Origin: an uncultured Ruminococcus sp. | GTDB lineage: Bacteria; Bacillota; Clostridia; Oscillospirales; Ruminococcaceae | DNA length: 6,270 nt | Assembly (NCBI GenBank): GCA_945876155.1 | Contig: CAMCMW010000095.1 | Span: 1-6,270 of the forward strand | Direction: 5' to 3' | Shown here: piece after piece, positions 1 to 5,778 of the stretch | Layout of the letters: every line of letters begins with the position of its first letter | Position numbering within the stretch: position 1 is the first letter of the stretch | Program-made: the position numbers and the translations under genes | Notes under the pieces: model-generated | The model's input: only the letters and a program-made list of their open reading frames with translations | What the model was told of the DNA's origin: nothing | Database searches by the model: none

Positions 1-1
1 C

Positions 2-526
2 AAAAATGGCGTAGAGGTATACTGCAACCGAGGTACTAACGGCATTGATGGATCAATGTCCTCATTTATGGGTAACTCAGTTGTTTCAGACTGTTTATGC
101 TTTCTGCTTATAGGAGACCTCAGTTTCTTCTATGATATGAATGCACTCTGGAACAGATATGTTAATAAAAATATCAGAATAATGCTCAGCAATAACTCTG
201 GTGCAGGTATTTTTCACTTTACAAGGGATATAAATCAGATGCCAAATCTTGACCTTCATACAGCTGCAGAACATGATGCTGTAGCCAGAGGCTGGGTTGA
301 ATCAAGAGGCTTTATATATCTTTCAGCACATAATCAGAAAGAACTTGACGAAGCAATGGAGAAGTTTGTTTCTCCTGATTCTGATAAACCAGTTTTTCTT
401 GAGGTATTCACCGATAAGGAAATTAACAAGACTGTACTGAAGGATTACTATTCTTCATGGGTAACTCAGGCAGACAAGATAAAATCAGGCATAAAAAAAG
501 CTGTGAAGAAAGTTCTGAAAAAATGA
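2..526 (+). CDS. MenD-like thiamine-diphosphate-dependent enzyme, C-terminal fragment (5' end outside window)
   Basis: The reading frame is open from base 2, so this is the last 174 residues of a protein whose start lies upstream. The fragment is the diphosphate-binding C-terminal domain of a TPP enzyme. It begins near NRGTNGIDGS (fragment residues 9-18), as in MenD (RGxxGIDG). It carries the Mg/TPP motif GDLSFFYDMNAL (38-49), closed by NNSGAGIFHF (64-73), close to the GDLSALYDLNAL...NNNGGQIF pattern of E. coli MenD. The family makes SEPHCHC for menaquinone or performs related 2-oxoacid decarboxylation/carboligation. Next to a flippase and sugar enzymes, a diverted role in making an unusual sugar or substituent is more likely than quinone synthesis; that is inference. 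The tail is lysine-rich (KKAVKKVLKK), and the gene ends in tandem stops TGA TAA. Family confidence is high; substrate is unknown. Confidence 0.85.
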   Translation, partial: KNGVEVYCNRGTNGIDGSMSSFMGNSVVSDCLCFLLIGDLSFFYDMNALWNRYVNKNIRIMLSNNSGAGIFHFTRDINQMPNLDLHTAAEHDAVARGWVESRGFIYLSAHNQKELDEAMEKFVSPDSDKPVFLEVFTDKEINKTVLKDYYSSWVTQADKIKSGIKKAVKKVLKK

Positions 527-558
527 TAATCCGGGACTTATGTTATTTTTGCACAAAT

Positions 559-591
559 ATAGTAAACGAAAAAAATTTTTTCGTTTACTAT
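559..591. terminator. Perfect AT-rich palindrome, possible bidirectional terminator after the MenD-like gene
   Basis: Two 16-nt arms (ATAGTAAACGAAAAAA and TTTTTTCGTTTACTAT) pair perfectly around a single central A at 575. It starts 32 nt after the preceding stop. The A and T runs on either side of the centre would be folded into the stem, so it is not a classical GC-rich terminator. The placement between genes suits a transcription end or an inserted palindromic repeat. It overlaps the base of the next hairpin by three bases. Confidence 0.5.
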
Positions 592-640
592 TAGCCGATA
601 TGCACGGAGCTTACGAAGTAAGCGTATGTGCAAGGCAATA
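589..640 (+). repeat. Central interrupted hairpin of the intergenic element
   Basis: Nested complementary segments form one long interrupted stem. TATT (589-592) and GCC (594-596) pair with GGCAATA (634-640) apart from a bulged A; TGCAC (601-605) pairs with GTGCA (628-632); GCTTAC (609-614) pairs with GTAAGC (618-623) across a GAA loop. Internal loops are GGA opposite GTAT, and GATA opposite A. The pairing is seen directly; whether it acts as RNA or as a DNA repeat is unknown. Confidence 0.6.
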
Positions 641-649
641 AAATAAATT

Positions 650-690
650 ATTATAGTGAAAGCAAAATTATTTTTTGCGTTCACTATAAT
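650..690. repeat. Imperfect palindrome just upstream of the flippase ribosome binding site
   Basis: Arms 650-667 and 673-690 pair over 18 positions with one A-G mismatch (661 against 679) and a TTATT loop. Its right arm, read on the other strand, begins ATAGTGAACGCAAAA, matching the ATAGTAAACGAAAAA arm of the palindrome at 559-591 except at two positions. The two outer palindromes are therefore related. In an mRNA it would fold 13 nt before the flippase AAGGAG and might influence its translation. Confidence 0.6.
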
Positions 691-720
691 TCATAAAGGG
701 AAAAGGAGATAATTTCTATC

Positions 721-2265
721 ATGGCAAGCAGAACGGAAAATGCCACAAGAAATATAATATGGGGCATAATTGAAAAGGTAATGACGCTGCTTCTTCCGTT
801 CATTACAAGAACTGTACTTATAAAAATGATAGGTGCAGAATATCTGGGACTGAATACGCTTTTTACATCTATACTTCATGTTTTGAGTATATCAGAACTT
901 GGTATAGGAACAGCAATTGTTTTCAGTATGTATAAGCCGATAGCGGAAAATGACAATGATAAGCTGTGTGCCCTCATAAATGTTTACCGGAAAATATATT
1001 TTGCTGTAGGCACCGTTATATTAGTTGCAGGACTTGCTATAACGCCGTTTATAAAAAAATTAATAAATTCATCATATCCTGATGATATAAATATATACAT
1101 TCTTTTCCTTATTTATCTTTTCAATACAGTTATAGGATATTATCTTTATGCCTATCAGTCAGCAATATTTACAGCATATCAGAGAAGTGATCTGATAAGT
1201 AAGAGAACTGCTTTTGTTTCATGTATAAGCAATGTTCTCCAGATAAGTGTACTCTTTCTGTTCAGAAACTACTATATGTATGTAATTATAATTCCTTTAG
1301 CTACTATTATTACCAATTTTATGAATGCGTATCTTGCAAGAAAAATGTTTCCTGATATTGTATGCAAAGGCAAAATTACAAAAGAAGAGAAAACCGGTCT
1401 GAAAAAAAGAATAACAGGTCTGCTTTCATATAAGATATACGGCGTTATTTTTGATTCAGTGGATGTAGTTGTTATTTCAGCATTTATCGGACTTACAGAA
1501 CTTGCTATATATAATAACTATTTCTATGTACAGAAATCCATACTGGGATTTATGATGATAATAACTTCATCTATCACTGCGGGTATCGGCAGCAAAATGA
1601 TCACAAATTCCGTTGAGGATAACTACAAAGACTTTAAAAATCTTGTCTTTGCACAGGGATGGATTTGCAGCTGGGCATCTGTATGTATGTTCTGCCTGTA
1701 TCAGCATTTTATGACCTGGTGGGTCGGAGAAGATCTTACATTTCCTTTTTCCACAATGTGCCTTATGACATTATATTTCTTTATTCCACGTCTGACCAAT
1801 ATGTCATATACATACCGTGAAGCAGCAGGCTTATGGTGGGAAGACAGATTCCGTCCTTTGATATCAACGGTTGTAAATCTTGGTATAAATCTGATTCTGG
1901 TTCAGATCATAGGCATTAACGGTGTTGTCATTTCAACACTGGTCTGTGCTGTATTTATCAATATACCATGGGGTACTCATATTCTTTTCAAAAATTATTT
2001 TAAACGCAGTTCAGCAGAATATTTCAGACATATATTCTTTTATTTTACCGTAACAATAATTGTAGCTCTTATTACATTCTTTATATGCAGTCTTCTGCCG
2101 TCAGAAGGATTATTGTTCCTGCTTGTAAAGGGTGTTATATGCTGTATTATTCCAAATATCCTGTTCTGGCTTGTATATCACAAACGTCCGGAATTTCAGA
2201 TGATTATTGAGTTAATAAATAAAATAATGAAGAAGATAAAAGGTCTTAAAAGCAGTAAGTCTTGA
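721..2265 (+). CDS. Polysaccharide flippase, Wzx/PST type (MOP superfamily)
   Basis: This integral membrane protein of 514 residues probably flips lipid-linked oligosaccharide repeat units across the cytoplasmic membrane for capsule or other surface polysaccharide assembly. About 14 hydrophobic segments can be drawn, at roughly residues 12-34, 45-70, 90-112, 125-147, 163-182, 184-204, 236-257, 263-290, 308-330, 343-358, 378-397, 400-422, 436-458 and 464-487. This fits the 12-14 helices and roughly 480-520 residues of the family. The N-terminal pattern (SRTENATRNIIWG, then GAEYLGLNTLFTSIL and LGIGTAIVFSMY) is typical of Bacillota capsule-locus flippases. The start ATG has AAGGAG at 703-708, a rather long 12 nt away, but no better start is seen. 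The C terminus is lysine-rich and cytoplasmic. The next gene starts 20 bp after the stop, which suggests co-transcription. The transported glycan cannot be read from the sequence. Confidence 0.9.
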   Translation: MASRTENATRNIIWGIIEKVMTLLLPFITRTVLIKMIGAEYLGLNTLFTSILHVLSISELGIGTAIVFSMYKPIAENDNDKLCALINVYRKIYFAVGTVILVAGLAITPFIKKLINSSYPDDINIYILFLIYLFNTVIGYYLYAYQSAIFTAYQRSDLISKRTAFVSCISNVLQISVLFLFRNYYMYVIIIPLATIITNFMNAYLARKMFPDIVCKGKITKEEKTGLKKRITGLLSYKIYGVIFDSVDVVVISAFIGLTELAIYNNYFYVQKSILGFMMIITSSITAGIGSKMITNSVEDNYKDFKNLVFAQGWICSWASVCMFCLYQHFMTWWVGEDLTFPFSTMCLMTLYFFIPRLTNMSYTYREAAGLWWEDRFRPLISTVVNLGINLILVQIIGINGVVISTLVCAVFINIPWGTHILFKNYFKRSSAEYFRHIFFYFTVTIIVALITFFICSLLPSEGLLFLLVKGVICCIIPNILFWLVYHKRPEFQMIIELINKIMKKIKGLKSSKS

Positions 2266-2274
2266 TTTTTATTC

Positions 2275-2280
2275 AGGAGG
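2275..2280 (+). promoter_or_regulatory. Ribosome binding site AGGAGG that fixes the epimerase start
   Basis: AGGAGG lies 5 nt before the ATG at 2286. An in-frame TTG at 2262 would lengthen the protein by eight residues, but it would place this site inside the coding region and has no such site of its own. The ATG is therefore preferred, and its product begins directly with the Rossmann strand. Confidence 0.85.
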
Positions 2281-2285
2281 TTAAA

Positions 2286-3389
2286 ATGGATATTCTGATT
2301 TTAGGCGGAACAGGAGCTATGGGACAGTATATCACAAATATACTTGTAGAAAAAGGCTTCAATGTTTCAGTTACATCAAGAAGTGCCCGAATTTCTGAAA
2401 ATGAAAAGATTGAATATATTCAGGGAAATGCAATGGAAGAAAACTTCCTTTGTTATATAACAGGCAGACAGAAATGGGATTGTGTTATTGATTTTATGAC
2501 TTATAATACAGCAACACTGCAAAAGCGTCTTGATACTCTTCTGGAATGCACGAATCAGTATATTTTCATAAGCTCCGCAAGAGTATATGCCGATTCAGAA
2601 ACTCCATTAACAGAAGATAGTCCGAGACTTCTTGATGTTTGTACTGACAAGGAATATCTTGCTACAGAAGAATATGCTCTGGAAAAAGCAAGACAGGAAA
2701 ATCTGTTATTTGAATCAGAATATAAAAACTGGACTATAATACGCCCCAGTCTTACTTACAGTGACAAGCGGCTTCAGTTAGGAGTATATGAAAAGGAAAA
2801 CTGGCTCTGGCGTGCACTGAAAGGCAGATCAATAATCTTTTCAGAGGATCTTATGGATCGCTGTTATACCATGTCATGGGGTAAAGATGTTGCACAGTGT
2901 ATTGCACAAACTGTATGCTGCAAAAGTGCTGTTGGTCAGATATACAATCCTGTACTATCAGATGCTGTCAAATGGTCAGAAGTTCTTGAAATATACTGTG
3001 ATGTTATAGAAAAACATACCGGGAAAAAACCAAAGGTGAAAATTGTAAAAAAATGTACTAATCTGAAAGTATCTTATGCAAAATACCAGGTTCTGTACGG
3101 AAGATACTTCAACAGACATTTTGACAACTCCAGACTGAAAGAAATTGTGGATACTTCTGGCTGGACCAGAACAGAAGACGGGCTGAGAAGATGCCTTTCT
3201 GATTTCCTTAAAGAACCCTCGTTTCTGAAAGTTGATTATGTAAAGGAGGCATATATTGACAGAGCCGCACATGAGTTTACGCCTTTGTCGGAAATCTCCT
3301 CAAAAAGAGACAAGATAAAATATATGTGTTACAGATTCGGAGTGCCATTCTTGTGGAAAATAATTTTAAAAATTTCACGTTTAAAATAA
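2286..3389 (+). CDS. NAD(P)-dependent epimerase/dehydratase family protein (extended SDR)
   Basis: A 367-residue cytoplasmic enzyme of the extended short-chain dehydrogenase type, which acts on nucleotide-sugars or related substrates. The N terminus (MDILILGGTGAMG) gives the Rossmann dinucleotide motif GGTGAMG at residues 7-13. A basic S-R-S-A-R stretch at 31-35 follows strand 2 and may favour NADP, though this is uncertain. The active-site region is present: SSARVYADS at 96-104, YALEK (YxxxK, Tyr130/Lys134), and IIRPS at 151-155. The motif set resembles UDP-glucose 4-epimerase-like proteins, but the specificity (epimerase, dehydratase or reductase) cannot be told. The last 40 or so residues are basic (ending in WKIILKISRLK) and lie beyond the usual fold. 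Its place directly behind the flippase, 20 bp apart, indicates a role in building the exported glycan. Confidence 0.85.
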   Translation: MDILILGGTGAMGQYITNILVEKGFNVSVTSRSARISENEKIEYIQGNAMEENFLCYITGRQKWDCVIDFMTYNTATLQKRLDTLLECTNQYIFISSARVYADSETPLTEDSPRLLDVCTDKEYLATEEYALEKARQENLLFESEYKNWTIIRPSLTYSDKRLQLGVYEKENWLWRALKGRSIIFSEDLMDRCYTMSWGKDVAQCIAQTVCCKSAVGQIYNPVLSDAVKWSEVLEIYCDVIEKHTGKKPKVKIVKKCTNLKVSYAKYQVLYGRYFNRHFDNSRLKEIVDTSGWTRTEDGLRRCLSDFLKEPSFLKVDYVKEAYIDRAAHEFTPLSEISSKRDKIKYMCYRFGVPFLWKIILKISRLK

Positions 3390-3403
3390 AGTTGTTTATA
3401 TAT

Positions 3404-3441
3404 TTGTTAGTTCCGCTTGCAAAGGCTGAGTAAGAACTCAA
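3404..3441 (+). other. Weak inverted repeat between the epimerase and nucleotidyltransferase genes
   Basis: TTG..AGTTC (3404-3413) is complementary to GAACTCAA (3434-3441) with a 2-nt bulge and a 20-nt loop. GTTTTATTA follows the right arm, so this could be a weak terminator or processing site. No promoter was recognised in the 82-bp gap. The nucleotidyltransferase gene may simply be transcribed with its upstream neighbours. Confidence 0.25.
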
Positions 3442-3471
3442 GTTTTATTATGTATACGAGAGGGTTAAAAG

Positions 3472-4611
3472 ATGAAAAAAGGATATGATATGCTTTATCT
3501 CACTTCATGTGCATTGCATAATGAAAAGCCTGATTCTGACAAAATAAAAAATATGAACATGGAAAAGCTTTTAAAAGTCTGTAAATTCCACAGCCTTACA
3601 GCAATTGTTGCCTATGCACTGGAATCAGCAGGGATAAAGGAAGAAAATTTTCAGAAAGAAAAAAGTCTTGCAATACGAAATATAATGCTCCTTGATACTG
3701 AGAGAAATCAGATATGTCAGTTTCTTGAAGAAAATAAAATCTGGTATATGCCGTTAAAAGGAGTATATCTGAAAGAATACTATCCAAAAATCGGTATGCG
3801 TCAGATGTGTGATAATGACATCCTTATAGAAGAATCAGCAATAAAAACTGTGAACAGATGGATGATTGAGAGAGGTTATGAAGTTCCTAAAAATTCAGAA
3901 CATGAAAAAAATCATGATTATGAGTATCTGAAAAAGCCGTGCTATAATTATGAAATCCATTTTTCTTTATTTGCTAAAATTCCTGGTAATCCCATATATG
4001 AGTATTATAAAAATATCAGGACTAAACTGATAAAAGATGCTGATAATAATTATGGTTATCATTTTTCGTCAGAGGATTTTTATATTTATATGATTGCTCA
4101 CGAATTTGGACATTTTTATTCTGGTGGAACAGGACTTCGTTCATTAGTCGATACCTATGTATATCTCAGAAAGTTTTCTGATACTATGGACTGGAAGTAT
4201 ATTGAACAAGAATGTCTGAAACTGGAAATTGCGGAATATGAGGAAAAGAGCAGAGCATTGGCAATAAAAGTTTTCTCGTCAACTGAATTACCAGTGCTTA
4301 CAAATGATGAAAAGGAAATGCTTGAATACTATCTTGGAGCGGGAACATATGGAACCACAACAAATGCAGCTGCTCAGAAAATGAAAAAGTTTGAAGATGA
4401 AACAGGAAGCACATCAAAATTCAGATACCTGCTTCATCGTATATTTCCTCCTATGGAGACATATAGATTGTGTTTTCCGTTTTTCTATAAACATAAGATT
4501 CTTTTACCAATCGGCTGGGTATACAGATTATTCAGAGGAATATTCTGCAAGCAGAATATAATAAAATCAGAGATGAATGCAATCAATCAGTTAAAAGGTA
4601 ATCGTAAATAA
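3472..4611 (+). CDS. Nucleotidyltransferase family protein (NTP_transf_5-like)
   Basis: A 379-residue soluble protein resembling the uncharacterised nucleotidyltransferase family PF14907, often found in Bacillota surface-polysaccharide loci. Helical N-terminal residues 1-90 precede the core. The core has MPLKGVYLKEYYPKIGMRQMCDNDILI at about 93-119, written here as MPLKG, YYP, R110 and the acid pair D114-N-D116. Such a pair is expected to bind metal in the nucleotidyltransferase fold. EIHFSL (161-166) and the helix with AHEFGH (209-214), then GTGLRSLVDTYVYL (219-232), are also family-like. The ATG is preceded by GAGAGGG (3458-3464) with 7-nt spacing; Met7 is a less likely alternative. The reaction is unknown; transfer of a nucleotidyl group to a sugar, lipid or protein acceptor is possible. 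HEFGH looks like a zinc-protease motif but falls where this family usually has an H-x-x-x-H pattern, so a protease role is not inferred. Confidence 0.75.
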   Translation: MKKGYDMLYLTSCALHNEKPDSDKIKNMNMEKLLKVCKFHSLTAIVAYALESAGIKEENFQKEKSLAIRNIMLLDTERNQICQFLEENKIWYMPLKGVYLKEYYPKIGMRQMCDNDILIEESAIKTVNRWMIERGYEVPKNSEHEKNHDYEYLKKPCYNYEIHFSLFAKIPGNPIYEYYKNIRTKLIKDADNNYGYHFSSEDFYIYMIAHEFGHFYSGGTGLRSLVDTYVYLRKFSDTMDWKYIEQECLKLEIAEYEEKSRALAIKVFSSTELPVLTNDEKEMLEYYLGAGTYGTTTNAAAQKMKKFEDETGSTSKFRYLLHRIFPPMETYRLCFPFFYKHKILLPIGWVYRLFRGIFCKQNIIKSEMNAINQLKGNRK

Positions 4612-4640
4612 TTTAATTGCTCTTTTTTTGTTGGAAATAT

Positions 4641-4693
4641 TGGATTATCAGCTCTAACATTTGTATGTGTACGATATGATTGCAGATAATCCA
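4641..4693. repeat. 9-bp inverted repeat with 35-nt spacer
   Basis: TGGATTATC (4641-4649) and GATAATCCA (4685-4693) are exact complements. The adjoining GCTCT (4651-4655) and AGAGC (4693-4697) could pair instead, but not at the same time in a simple nested fold. No T-run follows, so it is not called a terminator. The function is unknown. Confidence 0.4.
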
Positions 4694-4731
4694 GAGCAGC
4701 ACTTTATCTACCCGCTGTTTTATAAAAAACA

Positions 4732-4775
4732 CCCCACCGGGTAAGCAGAACAATCCAGTCCGCCAGCCGGTGGGG
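4732..4775. repeat. GC-rich hairpin CCCCACCGG/CCGGTGGGG
   Basis: Exact 9-bp arms (4732-4740 and 4767-4775) enclose 26 nt; they are the most GC-rich bases of this AT-rich gap. On the - strand the stem is followed by TGTTTTTTATA, so it could terminate leftward transcription. On the + strand TTATATATTT follows, which is weaker. The right arm CCGGTG (4767-4772) can alternatively pair with CGCCGG (4789-4794), so two exclusive folds are possible. Confidence 0.5.
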
Positions 4776-4816
4776 TTATATATTTGTTCGCCGGATTTGT
4801 TTTCCAGGATTTGGGT

Positions 4817-4840
4817 GAAGAACATGGGTGTACTTCTTTT
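4817..4840 (+). terminator. Candidate intrinsic terminator ending the polysaccharide operon
   Basis: GAAGAACA (4817-4824) pairs with TGTACTTC (4829-4836) with one A-A mismatch across a TGGG loop, followed at once by TTTT (4837-4840). The stem is short and AT-rich and lies about 205 nt after the nucleotidyltransferase stop, so the call is tentative. Confidence 0.4.
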
Positions 4841-4857
4841 CGTAAATTAATTTTAAA

Positions 4858-4890
4858 TTTTCACACAGTTTTCACATAGTTATCACCTGT
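4858..4890 (+). repeat. Three tandem 11-bp repeats, possible operator
   Basis: The units are TTTTCACACAG (4858-4868), TTTTCACATAG (4869-4879) and TTATCACCTGT (4880-4890). The first two differ at one base; the third is diverged. An 11-bp period places the units near one helical turn apart, as expected for a protein binding side by side. They resemble weak DnaA boxes (TTATCCACA) but lack the CC. They lie 57 bp upstream of the RHH-like ORF. Confidence 0.6.
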
Positions 4891-4905
4891 TTTTTTTTTT
4901 TTTTT
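4890..4905 (+). repeat. Homopolymer run of 16 T, with possible promoter just downstream
   Basis: The T16 run directly follows (and shares a base with) the tandem repeats. It is followed by AT-rich sequence with TATAAA at 4921-4926. A -35 element 17 bp before that would fall inside the T run, so any promoter would be poor in consensus and might depend on the spacing set by the T run. Such runs change length by slippage and are also prone to sequencing error. Confidence 0.45.
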
Positions 4906-4946
4906 GATGTATCATAATAATATAAATTGAAAGCAGATGTTTGGGC

Positions 4947-5099
4947 TTGAATAAAGGGGTAACCTTAGGAAAAAACGATGCTGGACTTATTGAAAAAATC
5001 ATCAAGTATCAGCACGAAAAAGAATTTCCGAATTTCACAGAAACTGTAAGAAAATCAGTAAAGATTGCCTTGAAAACAGCCGAGGCAGAAAAGGAGTAA
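4947..5099 (+). CDS. Small ribbon-helix-helix-like protein (TTG start, possibly 5'-degraded)
   Basis: This 50-codon frame runs from TTG to TAA. The product has a short hydrophobic strand (KGVTLG, residues 3-8), a helix at about 11-26 (DAGLIEKIIKYQHEKE), a turn with FPNF (27-30), and a second helix at 31-45 (TETVRKSVKIALK). This is the layout of the MetJ/Arc/CopG DNA-binding fold, whose dimers bind operators through the strand. Fold assignment is by pattern only. The frame is open back to a TAA at 4923; TTG at 4941 is an alternative start with a weak GAAAG 7 nt upstream. No ATG or strong ribosome site fits, so the 5' end may be degraded. A competing ATG in another frame (4978, 23 codons) has AGGA before it but no protein-like character. 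The stop lies 2 bp before the next gene, suggesting translational coupling. Confidence 0.55.
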   Translation: MNKGVTLGKNDAGLIEKIIKYQHEKEFPNFTETVRKSVKIALKTAEAEKE

Positions 5100-5101
5100 A
5101 A

Positions 5102-5644
5102 ATGGAAGAAATTATTAAGAATGAAGATAATGTGCAGAAAGCAAAGCACAGTATTCCAAAATGGGTTATTATTGTCGGGTGTGTTTTAATTGTATGTGTT
5201 CTTATTGCTGCAATTTATTTTGTTCCTGAATACATAAAGAATAAGACATTTAATAATGGAATCTGTGGCGATTATACTTGTACTGATGTGTCGTTTACAA
5301 GTCTGGGCGAGGATGTATATGGCGACAAAGCAGAAGCAGTTGTAACTCTTTCTCTTGTTGGTAAGAATATTACTGTTTATAGCGATGGACAGATAGATGA
5401 TCTTTATGAAAATTATTCCCCTAAAATGAAATATTCTGGAAGTTTGTTTGGTTTTCCTCATGCAATGTGTATTGAATATGAGCTCACCGGTAGTCAGCCT
5501 GAAGATAACTATATTCTTCGTGCAGATTATTATAATAAAGATCGTAATGAAACGGAGAGCGATTTGATTTATCTTAGTATTTCAACCGATGATATGCCTG
5601 AAGGCAGATCTGCATACACATTAAAATTTGAAAAAGTAGATTAA
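5102..5644 (+). CDS. Single-pass membrane protein with extracytoplasmic domain, unknown function
   Basis: A 180-residue protein I do not recognise. Residues 1-20 are charged and cytoplasmic, one hydrophobic segment spans about 21-43 (WVIIVGCVLIVCVLIAAIYF inside it), and residues 46-180 would lie outside. There is no lipobox or clear signal-peptidase site, so it is probably an N-anchored protein. The outer domain is rich in alternating polar and hydrophobic residues, Tyr, Asp and Gly, which suggests beta structure. GDYTCTDVSF (56-65) could be a first strand. Cys55 and Cys60 are close enough for a disulfide; Cys123 is a third. AAGGAG (5091-5096) sits 5 nt before the ATG and overlaps the end of the RHH-like ORF, so the two are likely one unit. 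It may sense or bind something at the surface, but no function is claimed. Confidence 0.75.
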   Translation: MEEIIKNEDNVQKAKHSIPKWVIIVGCVLIVCVLIAAIYFVPEYIKNKTFNNGICGDYTCTDVSFTSLGEDVYGDKAEAVVTLSLVGKNITVYSDGQIDDLYENYSPKMKYSGSLFGFPHAMCIEYELTGSQPEDNYILRADYYNKDRNETESDLIYLSISTDDMPEGRSAYTLKFEKVD

Positions 5645-5649
5645 TTATT

Positions 5650-5772
5650 TTACCCCTTCACCACATTCCTTATCATACGATAAATCTCCAGCCGTGGCAG
5701 TGATTTCGGACTATTGTTAGTCTGATTCACTGTCCGGCTGTTTTCGTTATTGCCTTTGATTCTGTTTGTCAA
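5650..5772 (-). CDS. Hypothetical 40-residue basic protein (TTG start)
   Basis: A perfect ribosome binding site GGAGGTGA (minus strand, 5786-5779) precedes the TTG at 5772 with 9 nt from GGAGG. An in-frame TGA lies three codons before the TTG, so this is the only start. The product is polar and basic: Asn/Ser-rich residues 3-24, then SLPRLEIYRMIRNVVKG (24-40), which could form a short amphipathic helix. I recognise no family. It lies behind the ComFB gene on the same strand, 87 bp further on and beyond a terminator-like hairpin, so expression would need readthrough or its own promoter. Most of the frame is overlapped by a long hairpin on the opposite strand, so the frame may be fortuitous; the ribosome site is the main argument for it. 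It converges with the membrane protein gene, stops being 5 bp apart. Confidence 0.45.
   Translation of the reverse strand: MTNRIKGNNENSRTVNQTNNSPKSLPRLEIYRMIRNVVKG
5689..5744 (+). terminator. Long stem-loop terminator for the RHH-like/membrane protein unit
   Basis: CAGCCG (5689-5694) pairs with CGGCTG (5735-5740). After a bulged T, GGCAGTGA (5696-5703) pairs with TCACTGTC (5727-5734), including one G-T pair. TCGGACTA (5706-5713) pairs with TAGTCTGA (5718-5725), again with one G-T pair, around a TTGT loop. That makes about 22 pairs, followed by TTTTCGTT. It begins 45 nt after the membrane protein stop. The T-run is on the + strand only, which supports rightward termination. It lies inside the small - strand ORF. 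Confidence 0.6.
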
Positions 5773-5778
5773 GGGTGT

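Larger units (their letters stand above)
4612..4946. other. 335-bp gap with several inverted repeats and no convincing gene
   Basis: Reading left to right, the gap holds a T-run just after the nucleotidyltransferase stop (CTCTTTTTTTG, 4620-4630), a 9-bp inverted repeat, a GC-rich 9-bp hairpin, a terminator-like hairpin, three tandem 11-bp repeats and a T16 tract; the larger ones are listed separately. A 70-codon frame exists on the - strand across 4825-4613, but it has no good ribosome binding site and is largely made of the inverted repeats. The gap marks the end of the polysaccharide locus. Confidence 0.7.

Noticed and set aside
691..879. - strand frame overlapping the flippase start
   Set aside because: It lies antisense to a confident gene, with no ribosome site and no protein-like character.
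2262..2285. Eight-residue N-terminal extension of the epimerase from TTG 2262
   Set aside because: It overlaps the flippase stop and would put a perfect AGGAGG inside the coding region; the ATG at 2286 begins directly with the Rossmann strand.
3404..3471. Degenerate copy of the three-hairpin element upstream of the nucleotidyltransferase gene
   Set aside because: Only a short GCTTRC-AAG-like similarity is visible and no flanking palindromes are present.
3450..3488. 12-codon leader ORF before the nucleotidyltransferase gene
   Set aside because: No ribosome site upstream; it overlaps the next start and is within chance expectation.
4099..4113. Zinc metalloprotease motif HEFGH
   Set aside because: It falls in a helix followed by the GLRSLVDTY segment typical of the nucleotidyltransferase-like family, and no protease fold features surround it.
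4613..4825. 70-codon frame on the - strand in the gap after the nucleotidyltransferase gene
   Set aside because: No good ribosome binding site precedes its ATG, its sequence is largely made of inverted-repeat arms, and the product resembles nothing I know. It cannot be excluded completely.
4858..4890. DnaA-box cluster or replication origin
   Set aside because: The units lack the CC of TTATCCACA, there are only three, and no replication gene is nearby.
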